Of a stretch of 26,202 nt of DNA, positions 7,413 to 14,617 are shown in pieces; the stretch's first letter is position 1, and the number at the start of each line of letters is the position of its first letter. The position numbers and the translations under genes were made by a program. Under the pieces are notes generated by a model. That model ran no database searches. It was not told the DNA's origin and saw nothing but the letters and a program-made list of their open reading frames with translations. Source of the DNA: CAWBJP01 sp044867425 (GTDB lineage Bacteria > Actinomycetota > Acidimicrobiia > IMCC26256 > BP-133); assembly GCA_044867425.1 (NCBI GenBank), contig JBIOUX010000060.1, positions 1 through 26,202 on the forward strand. Reading direction: 5' to 3'.

Positions 7413-8422
7413 GCCGCCGCTCCGCCGGCGTGATCCTCCACCGCCCAGGCGGGCGGGGCGCCGGGACGGGCACCGGGCTGGCCGGCGAAGCCGATGCGGC
7501 GCAGCTCGGGGGCCAGGCGCACGCCGGTCTCCGCCTCCACCCGCCGGGCCACCTCGGCCACCAGGGCGACCACATCGGCGGCCCGGGCCCCGGGTTCCGC
7601 TTGGAAGAAGTTGGCGTGGCGTTCGGAGACCCGCACGCCGCCCACGGTCAGGCCCTTGAGCCCGCAGGCGTCGATCAGGCGGCCGGCGGAGTCGCCCGGC
7701 GGGTTGGTGAAGACCGACCCGGCGTTGGAACCGCCCGGCTGGTTGGCCCGCCGCCAGCGCACCACCTCGTCGATCCGGGCCTCACAGGCGCCCGGGTCAT
7801 CGGCGCCGGCGCGGAACTCGGCGGCCACCACCACCTGCGAGGGACCCACCCGCGAGCGCCGGTAGCCGAGTCCGAGATCGCCGGGGCCGTGCTCCTCCAG
7901 CCGGCCGTCACCGGCGAGATCGGCGAGCCACACCCGCCGGAGCACCTCAACGGTCTCGCGTCCGTGGCCGCCGGCGTTCATCCGCACGGCCCCGCCCACG
8001 GATCCGGGAATGCCTACGAAGAACTCGAGCCCGGCCAGCCCGGCGCCGGCGCTGCGGCGGGCCAGGACGGGCAGGGCCAGGCCTCCCCCCGCCCGCACGG
8101 TGGTGTCGGTGTCGGGGCCAGCGGAAGCCCCGGGCTCGATCCGCATCTCGGCCAGCTCGCCCTCGAGCACCACGGCCACGCCGGCGAACCCCTCGTCGGC
8201 CACCAGGAGGTTCGACCCCCGCCCGACCACCAGCACCGGCAACCCCTCCGGGAGGCCGGCGGCCAGGGCGGCAAGGTCGTCCGGTGACCCGGCCCGGACG
8301 AGCACCGCCGCCGGTCCCCCCAGGCGGTAGGTGGTGAGCTCGGCGAAGGCCACCTCCCGGCGGACCTTCCCGGGAAGGAGCGTCTCCAGCCGTTGCGCCA
8401 CTTGCTCGATGCCGGTCCTCAT
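7409..8422 (-). CDS. murB: UDP-N-acetylenolpyruvoylglucosamine reductase MurB
   Basis: Cytoplasmic FAD enzyme that reduces UDP-GlcNAc-enolpyruvate to UDP-MurNAc with NADPH. The 337-residue product shows the FAD-binding blocks TTYRLGGPA (30-38), VVGRGSNLLVADEGF (65-79), and FFVGIPGSVGGAVRMNAGGHG (134-154). The catalytic set is also visible: Y187/R188 in LGYRRSR, the proton-donor serine S236 in NAGSVFTNP, and E306 in LAPELRRIG. An open frame extends 56 codons upstream, but ATG at 8422 overlaps the murC stop as ATGA and gives the normal N-terminus. Its place between murC and ftsQ is notable, because in mycobacteria and Streptomyces murB lies outside the dcw cluster. Confidence 0.97.
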   Translation of the reverse strand: MRTGIEQVAQRLETLLPGKVRREVAFAELTTYRLGGPAAVLVRAGSPDDLAALAAGLPEGLPVLVVGRGSNLLVADEGFAGVAVVLEGELAEMRIEPGASAGPDTDTTVRAGGGLALPVLARRSAGAGLAGLEFFVGIPGSVGGAVRMNAGGHGRETVEVLRRVWLADLAGDGRLEEHGPGDLGLGYRRSRVGPSQVVVAAEFRAGADDPGACEARIDEVVRWRRANQPGGSNAGSVFTNPPGDSAGRLIDACGLKGLTVGGVRVSERHANFFQAEPGARAADVVALVAEVARRVEAETGVRLAPELRRIGFAGQPGARPGAPPAWAVEDHAGGAAA

Positions 8423-9804
8423 GGCGAAGACGCTTCGGCGGCGCGCAACCACTCGTCGGGCAGGGAGGTGACGTCGCCTGCCCCCAGCGTCACCACCAGA
8501 TCGCCGGGGCGGGTGAGCCGGGGGAGGCGCTCGAGGAGGTCGGCCCGCTTGGGCAGATAGAGGACCCGGGCCGCCGGCCGGGCCTCGCACACGGCCTGGA
8601 GCACGAGGCGGCCGGACACTCCGGGCTGCGGCGGCTCGCCGGCGGCGTAGACGTCGGTGAGCACGACCATGTCGGCGTCGTCAAAGGCGTCGCCGAAGTC
8701 CCGCCACAGGCGGGCGGTGCGGCTGTAGCGATGGGGCTGGAAGACAGCCACCACCCGCGACCAGCCGCCCTCCTTGGCTGCCGCCAGGGTGGCCCGCACC
8801 TCGCCGGGCAGGTGGGCGTAGTCGTCCACCAAGCTGACCCCACCCACCTCGCCGTGGAACTGGAACCGGCGGGCCACCCCGGCGAAGCGGCCGAGGGCGG
8901 CGCGCACCGCCGCGAAAGGGACCCCGATCTCGGTGGCCACGGCCGCCGCCGCGGCGGCGTTGCGGGCGTTGTGGATACCGGGGGCGGGCAGCACCAGCTC
9001 CCCCAGTGGAGTGCCACCCCGGTGCAACGTGAAGCGGCTCCCGGAGCGCTCGCCGGTGTAGCCGGCGATGCGGTAGTCGGCCGTCCCGGCCGTGCCGTAG
9101 GTCACCGCCCCGCCGACCTCGGCCGCCAGGCGGGCAGCCACGGGGTCGTCGGCGCACACCACCCGGGGACCGGGGGCGGCGGCCAGGTACCGGGCGCAGG
9201 CCGCCTCCAGGGCGGCGAAGTCGCCGTAGTGGTCCAGGTGGTCCGGTTCCACGTTGGTGAGGACGACGGCCTCGGGGGCGATCTCGATGAACGTCCCGTC
9301 GCTCTCGTCGGCTTCCACCACCAGCCACTCGCCCTCGTCGTAGGCGGCGTTGCTGCCCACCTCGTTCGGTTCGCCGCCGATGAGGAAGGACGGCTGCCAT
9401 CCGGCGGCCCGCAGCACGAGGGTGGTCATGGTCGAGGTGGTGGTCTTGCCGTGGGTTCCGGAGATGGCCACCGTGCGGCGCAGGTCGACGATGCTGGCCA
9501 GCGCCTCGGCCCGCCGCAGGACGGGCACACCCCGCTCCCGGGCCGTGACCACCTCGGGGTTGGAGGCGGGGATGGCCGTGGAGACGATGACGGCGTCGAG
9601 TTCGGCGGGAAGGCGGCCGGCGTCGTGGGGGACGTGGACCTCGACACCGAGGAGGCGCAGGCGCTCCAGGCCCCGCCAGGACTTGAGGTCGGAGCCGGAG
9701 ACGGTGTGGCCCAGGCGGGCCAGGATGGCGGCGATGCCGCTCATGGCCATGCCGCCCACGCCCACGATGTGGACGCGGCGGGGCTGCGACAGGTCGAGGC
9801 TCAT
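8419..9804 (-). CDS. murC: UDP-N-acetylmuramate--L-alanine ligase MurC
   Basis: ATP-dependent Mur ligase adding L-alanine to UDP-MurNAc. The 461-residue product has the Rossmann-like start VHIVGVGGMAMSGIA (11-25), the P-loop SGTHGKTTT (115-123), EADESDGTF (164-172), NVEPDHLDHYGD (184-195), and the C-terminal-domain signature DDYAHLPGEV (327-336). In most MurC proteins that last motif reads DDYAHHPTE, so the second His is Leu here. ATG at 9804 is chosen because MSLDLSQPRRVH is the normal length N-terminus; a 56-codon upstream extension overlaps murG. The gap to the murG stop (9887) is 82 bases and contains a strong hairpin, unlike the tight overlaps elsewhere. Confidence 0.96.
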   Translation of the reverse strand: MSLDLSQPRRVHIVGVGGMAMSGIAAILARLGHTVSGSDLKSWRGLERLRLLGVEVHVPHDAGRLPAELDAVIVSTAIPASNPEVVTARERGVPVLRRAEALASIVDLRRTVAISGTHGKTTTSTMTTLVLRAAGWQPSFLIGGEPNEVGSNAAYDEGEWLVVEADESDGTFIEIAPEAVVLTNVEPDHLDHYGDFAALEAACARYLAAAPGPRVVCADDPVAARLAAEVGGAVTYGTAGTADYRIAGYTGERSGSRFTLHRGGTPLGELVLPAPGIHNARNAAAAAAVATEIGVPFAAVRAALGRFAGVARRFQFHGEVGGVSLVDDYAHLPGEVRATLAAAKEGGWSRVVAVFQPHRYSRTARLWRDFGDAFDDADMVVLTDVYAAGEPPQPGVSGRLVLQAVCEARPAARVLYLPKRADLLERLPRLTRPGDLVVTLGAGDVTSLPDEWLRAAEASSP

Positions 9805-9890
9805 TGGACCTGCGCCAGCGGGGACAGGCGGCTGGGGGAGGGGCCCCCAGCCGCAGCGCGATGAGCCGCCAGGCGAAGAGCCATGGTCAC
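9801..9890 (-). CDS. Possible 29-codon leader ORF between murG and murC (doubtful)
   Basis: A short frame begins at GTG 9890, whose GTGA overlaps the murG stop, and ends with a TGA that overlaps the murC ATG as ATGA. It would encode VTMALRLAAHRAAAGG, then PSPSRLSPLAQVQ. The double four-base overlap is exactly the geometry of translational coupling, so ribosomes leaving murG could be carried to murC. Against this, almost the whole frame lies in the repeat element described at 9828-9884, and no family is recognised. It may be a repeat that happens to preserve coupling and not a functional peptide. Confidence 0.25.
   Translation of the reverse strand: MTMALRLAAHRAAAGGPSPSRLSPLAQVQ
9828..9884 (-). 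repeat. Dispersed box-plus-hairpin element, copy A (murG/murC)
   Basis: On the minus strand a 24-base box (9881 down to 9858, GCTCTTCGCC followed by TGGCGGCTCATCGC) is followed by a five-base spacer and a hairpin. The hairpin is an 11-bp perfect stem (9828-9838 with 9844-9854) with core TGGGGGCCCCTNNCCCA. The same box, spacer length and hairpin recur at 19437-19488 and 26126-26175 on the plus strand. There is no T-tract, so I do not call it a terminator. Confidence 0.75.
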
Positions 9891-10966
9891 CGGGCCGCTT
9901 CCTCGACCAGGTCGGCCAGGCGGTCGGCCGCGTCGGGATGGCCGACGGCGGTGGCCGCCCGGCCCATGGCACCGAGGCGCACCGCGTCGGTCAGGAGGGC
10001 GTCGACCTCGCCCGCCAGCCGGGCACCGTCGCACTCGCCATCGGGCACCAGGACCCCGGCGCCGGCCTCCACCAGGGCCAGGGCGTTGTGGGTCGGGTGG
10101 TCGCCGGGGGCGCCGGGCAGGGGCACCAGCACCGCCGGCACCCCGGCGGCGGCCAGCTCGGCCACGGTGGTGGCACCGGCCCGGCACACCATGAGCGTGG
10201 CCGTGGCGTAGAGGCGGGGCATGTCGTCCTCGTAGCGGACGAGCCGGTAGTCGAGGCGGTCATCGGGCCGGCGCAGGCCCTCGAGCGCGGCGGCGGTCTC
10301 CTCGTGGCCGGCGGCGCCGCTCACGTGGTGGACGGCGACGTCGTCCCGGGACCGCCACAGGTCGTAGAGGCCGGCCGCGGCCTGATTGAGGCGCCGCGCC
10401 CCCAGGCTGCCCCCGAAGATGACCACCAGGGGCGGGGCGGAAGCGGGACTCCGGACGACGCCGGCCACCGCGGCGCGCACCGGGTTGCCCGTGACCACCG
10501 CTCCCGGCAGTGGGGTCCCGGGCAGGGACACCGCCGCCTTGGAGCCGAGCCGGACGGCGATGCGGTTGGCCAGCCCGGGGGCGGCGTTCTGCTCGTGCAC
10601 CACGACCGGGATCCGTAGAGCCCGGGCGGCCAGGATGCAGGGCAGCGAGGCGTAGCCGCCCACCCCCACCACCACCCGGGGACGCCGGCGGCGCACCAGC
10701 CGGGTGGCCCGGGCCACGGCGGCCACCGTCTGGCCGGCCACGGACACGTTCTCGGCCGTCAGGCGGCGCTGGAGCCCCCGTCCGGGCAGCAGGTCGACGG
10801 TGAAGCCGGCGGCGGGCACGGCCGTGGCCTCCAGGCCCCGGGCACTTCCCACCCAGTGGATGGACGCCCGGTCATGCCCGCGGGCCACCAGGGCCTCGGC
10901 CAGCGCCAGCCCGGGGTACACGTGCCCGCCCGTGCCGCCCCCCGTCACCATGGCGAACAACCTCAC
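9887..10966 (-). CDS. murG: UDP-N-acetylglucosamine--lipid I transferase MurG
   Basis: GT28 glycosyltransferase at the inner face of the membrane, converting lipid I to lipid II. The 359-residue product has the glycine-rich loop GGGTGGH (9-15) with VYPGLALAEAL, then GVGGYASLPC, HEQNAAPGLANR (H124), the second G-loop FGGSLGARRLN (184-194), and the nucleotide-sugar site RAGATTVAELAAAGVPAVLVPLP with DHPTHNA. GTG at 10966 is one base after the ftsW stop and keeps the full first strand; an ATG five codons later (10951) is a possible alternative. It is part of the tight run ftsW-murG, but is separated from murC by an 82-base repeat-bearing gap. Confidence 0.96.
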   Translation of the reverse strand: MRLFAMVTGGGTGGHVYPGLALAEALVARGHDRASIHWVGSARGLEATAVPAAGFTVDLLPGRGLQRRLTAENVSVAGQTVAAVARATRLVRRRRPRVVVGVGGYASLPCILAARALRIPVVVHEQNAAPGLANRIAVRLGSKAAVSLPGTPLPGAVVTGNPVRAAVAGVVRSPASAPPLVVIFGGSLGARRLNQAAAGLYDLWRSRDDVAVHHVSGAAGHEETAAALEGLRRPDDRLDYRLVRYEDDMPRLYATATLMVCRAGATTVAELAAAGVPAVLVPLPGAPGDHPTHNALALVEAGAGVLVPDGECDGARLAGEVDALLTDAVRLGAMGRAATAVGHPDAADRLADLVEEAAR

Positions 10967-10967
10967 C

Positions 10968-12212
10968 TCACCGGCCCTGGCGGGCGACGTTGAGGAGGAT
11001 CCCGGTGGCGGCCATGGTGAAGAGAAGGGCCGAGCCCCCGAAGGACACGAAGGGGAGGGGCACGCCCGTCACCGGCAGCAGCCCGGTGACAGCCCCGATG
11101 TTCACCAGGGCCTGGCCCACCACCCAGCCCGTGATCCCGGCGGCCAGCAGCGTCCCGAACCGGTCCGGGGCCCGCAGGGCGGCCCGGACCCCGAACACGG
11201 TCAGCGCCCCGAAGAGGAAGACGACCAGCGCGCACCCGAGCAGCCCGAGTTCCTCGCCGATGACGGCGAAGATGAAGTCGGTGTGGGCGTTGGGAAGGAA
11301 CAGCCACTTGGCCCGGCCCGCCCCGAGCCCCACGCCCGTCCACCCGCCGCTCCCCAGGGCGATGAGCGACTGGGCCACCTGGTAGCCGCCCGCCTGGGCG
11401 TGGACCTCGGAGAAGGGGTCGACGAAGGACAGGAGCCGGGCCCGCCGGTACGGCTCGACCACGGCCAGCACCGCGCCGGCGGCGAGGCCGCCGATCCCCA
11501 CCAGGACCAGGTGGCGGAGCCGGAGGCCGCCCACGAACAGGACGCTCCCGGTGAGGATGGACATGACGATGGTGGTGCCCATGTCGGGCTGGAGCATGAC
11601 CAGGGCACCGAAGAAGCAGAACACCACGGCCACCGGCCGCAGCACTTCCCGCCAGTCGGCCACCAGGGGGGCGCGCCGGGTGAGGACGTCGGCCGCGTAG
11701 ACGAGGATGGCCAGCTTGGCCAGCTCGGAGGGCTGAAAGCGCAAGGGGCCGGCACCCAGCCAGCGGGTCGAGCCGTTGACGGCGATGCCCACCCCGGGCA
11801 CCAGGACGAGGATGAGCAGGACGGCGGCGGCGACCAGGAGCAGTCCGACGTGACGCCGGAGGCGCCGGTAGTCGAAGCGGGCGGCGGCGGTCATGGCCAG
11901 CAGGCCGAGGATGGTCCACAGCAGCTGGCGCTTGAAGAACAGCCAGGAGGAGCCGTAGTTGGCCAGGGCTTCCACCGACGACGACGACAGCACCATGACC
12001 AGGCCGACGAGGTTGAGCACCAGAATGTTGGAGAGCAGGGCGTAGTAGGCCGGGGGACGGGCTCGGCCGCCCTCCTTCCACGCCTGCCGGGCGGTCCGGA
12101 CGGCTTTCCCGATCCCGGACGCGGGCGGCCGGGCGGGAGCCGGCTTCCCCCGGCGCTTCCCTGGTCGGGCCGGGCGGGGCGGGGCCTGCGCCGGCTCAGC
12201 CCTGACCGCCAT
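10968..12212 (-). CDS. ftsW: SEDS peptidoglycan polymerase FtsW
   Basis: Septal lipid II polymerase that works with FtsI. The 414-residue product has a 55-residue cytoplasmic N-terminus rich in Arg, Pro and Ala, then about ten membrane segments. SEDS signatures are FQPSELAKLAILVYAA (159-174), MLQPDMGTTIV, YQVAQSLIALGSGG, LPNAHTDFIFAVIGEE (307-321, with the proposed catalytic Asp at D312), and the C-terminal LPVTGVPLPFVSFGGSALL. Start ATG 12212 overlaps the end of murD by 17 bases, and GAGGAG lies about five bases upstream; the 28-codon longer frame is a murD shadow. FtsW rather than RodA is inferred from cluster position next to murD and murG. Confidence 0.96.
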   Translation of the reverse strand: MAVRAEPAQAPPRPARPGKRRGKPAPARPPASGIGKAVRTARQAWKEGGRARPPAYYALLSNILVLNLVGLVMVLSSSSVEALANYGSSWLFFKRQLLWTILGLLAMTAAARFDYRRLRRHVGLLLVAAAVLLILVLVPGVGIAVNGSTRWLGAGPLRFQPSELAKLAILVYAADVLTRRAPLVADWREVLRPVAVVFCFFGALVMLQPDMGTTIVMSILTGSVLFVGGLRLRHLVLVGIGGLAAGAVLAVVEPYRRARLLSFVDPFSEVHAQAGGYQVAQSLIALGSGGWTGVGLGAGRAKWLFLPNAHTDFIFAVIGEELGLLGCALVVFLFGALTVFGVRAALRAPDRFGTLLAAGITGWVVGQALVNIGAVTGLLPVTGVPLPFVSFGGSALLFTMAATGILLNVARQGR

Positions 12213-13554
12213 CGCGCTCCTCGTCGTTTTCGGGGACATCCCGGAACCCCGGCAGGGCCTTGACGCAGGCGGCGAAGTCGTCGCCCCGGGCGGCATAGCC
12301 GGGATACCAGTCGAACGAGGCGCAGGCCGGGGAGAGGAGGACGGTGTCGCCCGGCTCGGCCAGGGCGGAGGCGGTGCGGACCGCCTCGGCCATGGACCCC
12401 GCCTTGGACACCGGGACCAGCCCCTGGAAGGCGGCGACGACCTCGCCCGCCGCTTCCCCGATGGCCACCACCGCCCGCATCCGGTCGGCCCGGGTGGCGA
12501 GCACGGACAGGTCGAGGCCCTTGTTGCGCCCGCCGGCCAGGAGCACGACTGAGTCGTAGCCGGAGATGGCGGCCAGGGCGGCGTGGGGGTTGGTGGCCTT
12601 GGAGTCGTCCACGAAGGTCACACCCCGAGTTTGGCCCACCGGAGTCGTCCGGTGGGGGAGCCCCGAGAACGACCGCAGGACAAGGGCCACCGCCTCGGTG
12701 GAAGCGCCGAGGTCGAGCGCGGCGGCCGAGGCGGCCAGGGCGTTGGCCAGGTCGTGGGGAGCGCGCCGGGGGAGCTCGTCGGGCGGGACGGGAAGGGGCT
12801 GGTGGAGGGCAAATCCGAGTGTCCGGGCCGGTGCCGCCCGGGCTGCGTCCGCCACTGCCGGGTCGTCGAGGTTGTAGACGAGCAGATCGTCGCCGGCCTG
12901 ATTGGCGAAGATCCTCGCCTTGGCCTCCACGTAGGCCTCGAAGCTGGGGTGCCAGTCGAGGTGGTCGTGGGCGGCGTTGAGGAAGACGGCCACCCGGGGC
13001 CGGAACTCCCGGGTGAAGCGAAGCTGGAAGGACGACACCTCGGCCACGACGACGTCGACGGGGTCGTGGACGGCGTCGATGAGAGGGCGTCCGATGTTGC
13101 CGGCGGCGAGGGCTTTCATGCCCGATGCAGTGAGCATCTCGGCGATGAGGGTGGTGACCGTCGTCTTCCCGTTGGTGCCGGTGACGGCGACGAGGGTCCG
13201 GTCGAGATCCCGGGCCGCGTTGGCGGCCAGTTCGATCTCCGACAGGATCGGGACGCCGGCCGCTTCGGCCAGCCGGTAGACGGGATGGGCCTCCGGCACG
13301 CCTGGGCTGGGCACCACGACGTCCGCCGCCGCTACCAGCCGGGCCAGCTCGTCCCGGCTCGGGGCACCGACCAGGGGAACGCCCAGGGCCTCCAGCCGGG
13401 CGGCCCGCTCCGCCACCCCGGTCCCGTCGGGCCGGTCCTCCACCACCGTGACGGCACCGTCGCACAGTGTCCGGCGGGCGACGGCGTCACCCGTCACCCC
13501 CAAACCGATCACAAGGGTGAGGTGGTCGCGATCCACCCCCTGTGAGGGGGTCAA
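12196..13554 (-). CDS. murD: UDP-N-acetylmuramoyl-L-alanine--D-glutamate ligase MurD
   Basis: Mur ligase adding D-glutamate to UDP-MurNAc-L-Ala. Taken from TTG 13554 it has 452 residues with LVIGLGVTG near the N-terminus, P-loop VTGTNGKTT (about 124-132), GNIGRPL, EVSSFQL, NAAHDHLDWH, DDSKATNPHA and LSPACASFDWYPGYAARGDDF. The start is uncertain: TTG 13560, TTG 13554 and GTG 13536 are all in frame. TTG 13554 is preferred because AAGGTGG lies six bases upstream, whereas GTG 13536 is abutted by G-rich sequence with no spacing. A 7-bp hairpin overlaps this region. The last dozen codons lie in a copy of the short GC palindrome (12227-12254), giving a LPGFRDVPENDEERDGGQG tail with no family counterpart that I recognise. 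Confidence 0.94.
   Translation of the reverse strand: MTPSQGVDRDHLTLVIGLGVTGDAVARRTLCDGAVTVVEDRPDGTGVAERAARLEALGVPLVGAPSRDELARLVAAADVVVPSPGVPEAHPVYRLAEAAGVPILSEIELAANAARDLDRTLVAVTGTNGKTTVTTLIAEMLTASGMKALAAGNIGRPLIDAVHDPVDVVVAEVSSFQLRFTREFRPRVAVFLNAAHDHLDWHPSFEAYVEAKARIFANQAGDDLLVYNLDDPAVADAARAAPARTLGFALHQPLPVPPDELPRRAPHDLANALAASAAALDLGASTEAVALVLRSFSGLPHRTTPVGQTRGVTFVDDSKATNPHAALAAISGYDSVVLLAGGRNKGLDLSVLATRADRMRAVVAIGEAAGEVVAAFQGLVPVSKAGSMAEAVRTASALAEPGDTVLLSPACASFDWYPGYAARGDDFAACVKALPGFRDVPENDEERDGGQG
12227..12254 (-). repeat. Short GC-palindrome repeat, murD 3' end copy
   Basis: The minus strand reads CCGGGGTTCCGGGATGTCC then CCGAAAA. It matches the core TCCGGGGYGTCCCCGA found at several other gene ends in the window, with small changes. 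It lies within the C-terminal codons of murD. Confidence 0.55.
13535..13551 (-). other. Hairpin at the murD translation start
   Basis: ACCCCCT and AGGGGGT form a perfect 7-bp stem with a three-base loop. It begins just after the preferred TTG start of murD and covers the GTG alternative at 13536. In mRNA it could dampen initiation or favour coupling to mraY translation, which ends 25 bases upstream. The effect is inferred; the dyad is plain. Confidence 0.5.
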
Positions 13555-13579
13555 GCGCAACCACCTTGGTGAGCGGGGC

Positions 13580-14617
13580 TCAATCCAGAGCTCCCGAGGC
13601 GATGAAGTCGGCGTAGAAGAGACCGAGGCCGAAGGCCACGAACAGGCCGGTGATGAGCCAGAAGCGCACGATGACCGTGAACTCGGGCCAGCCGGCCAGC
13701 TCGAAGTGATGGTGGATGGGGGCCATGCGGAAGACCCGGCGCCCGAAGCCCCGGAACGACACCACCTGGATGACGACCGACACCGTCTCGAGCACGAACA
13801 GGCCGCCCATGATGGGCAGCAGGAGGTGGGTGCGGGTGAGCAGGGCGAGGCCGGCCAGCGCCCCGCCCAGGGCCAGGGAACCGGTGTCGCCCATGAAGAT
13901 CCGGGCCGGCGCCGCGTTCCACCACAGGAAGCCGGCGCACCCGCCCAGCACGGCGGCGGCCACCACCGCCAGGCCCAGGGCGTCGGGCGGGTTCACGTGG
14001 TAGAGCGCGCCGTGGCGTACCTGCCAGAAGGCGATGATGACGAAGGCGGCGGCCACGAAGGCGGAGGAGCCCGAGGCCAGGCCGTCGAGCCCGTCGGTCA
14101 GGTTCACGGCGTTGGCGGTGGCGATGATGATGACCACGGCCCAGAGGAGGAAGCCCCAGTCGCCCAGGTCGAGACCGAGGTCGCGGGTGAAGGACACCTT
14201 GGTGGACACGCCGATCCACTGCACGGCCAGGAGGGCGAAGACCAGCGCCACCACCAGCTGGCCCGCCGACTTGGCCCGCTTGTTGAGCCCCAGGTTGCGC
14301 TGGAAGCGGATGCCCAGGTAGTCGTCGATGAACCCCACGGTGCCGAGGCCGAGCACCAGGACCATGAGGCACAAGCCGGGCCGGGACAGCCCGTCGCCTC
14401 CGGGGCGGAGGCTGCCCACGAGATACCCGCCCACCGTCCCGCCCAGGATGGCGATGCCGCCCATGGTGGGGGTGCCGGCCTTGGTCTGATGCCCGGAAGG
14501 GCCGTCCTCCCGGATGAGCTGACCGATGCCCCGGGCCCGGAGCAGGCGGATGAGGAAGGGGGTTCCCACCAGGGCGATGACGAGGCTGGTGGCGGCGGCG
14601 AGCAGGAGGGAGATCAC
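13580..14617 (-). CDS. mraY: Phospho-N-acetylmuramoyl-pentapeptide transferase MraY
   Basis: Polytopic membrane enzyme forming lipid I from UDP-MurNAc-pentapeptide and undecaprenyl phosphate. The 345-residue product has about ten membrane segments and all the family blocks: TPTMGGIAIL (49-58), the DD pair in FIDDYLGIR (96-104), NAVNLTDGLDGLA (169-181), FMGDTGSLALGG (241-252), and MAPIHHHFELAGWPE with the histidine triplet at 302-304. GTG at 14617 overlaps the murF stop as GTGA. Length and order (murF-mraY-murD-ftsW) are standard. Confidence 0.97.
   Translation of the reverse strand: MISLLLAAATSLVIALVGTPFLIRLLRARGIGQLIREDGPSGHQTKAGTPTMGGIAILGGTVGGYLVGSLRPGGDGLSRPGLCLMVLVLGLGTVGFIDDYLGIRFQRNLGLNKRAKSAGQLVVALVFALLAVQWIGVSTKVSFTRDLGLDLGDWGFLLWAVVIIIATANAVNLTDGLDGLASGSSAFVAAAFVIIAFWQVRHGALYHVNPPDALGLAVVAAAVLGGCAGFLWWNAAPARIFMGDTGSLALGGALAGLALLTRTHLLLPIMGGLFVLETVSVVIQVVSFRGFGRRVFRMAPIHHHFELAGWPEFTVIVRFWLITGLFVAFGLGLFYADFIASGALD

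Noticed and set aside
9828..9854. murG-murC hairpin as an intrinsic terminator
   Set aside because: No T-tract follows on the minus strand, and the essential genes murC, murB and ftsQ lie directly downstream with no other promoter seen.
9858..9881. Repeated GCTCTTC as a restriction-site-related signal
   Set aside because: The heptamer matches a known type IIS recognition site, but it is only part of a longer conserved box and no restriction-modification gene is present.
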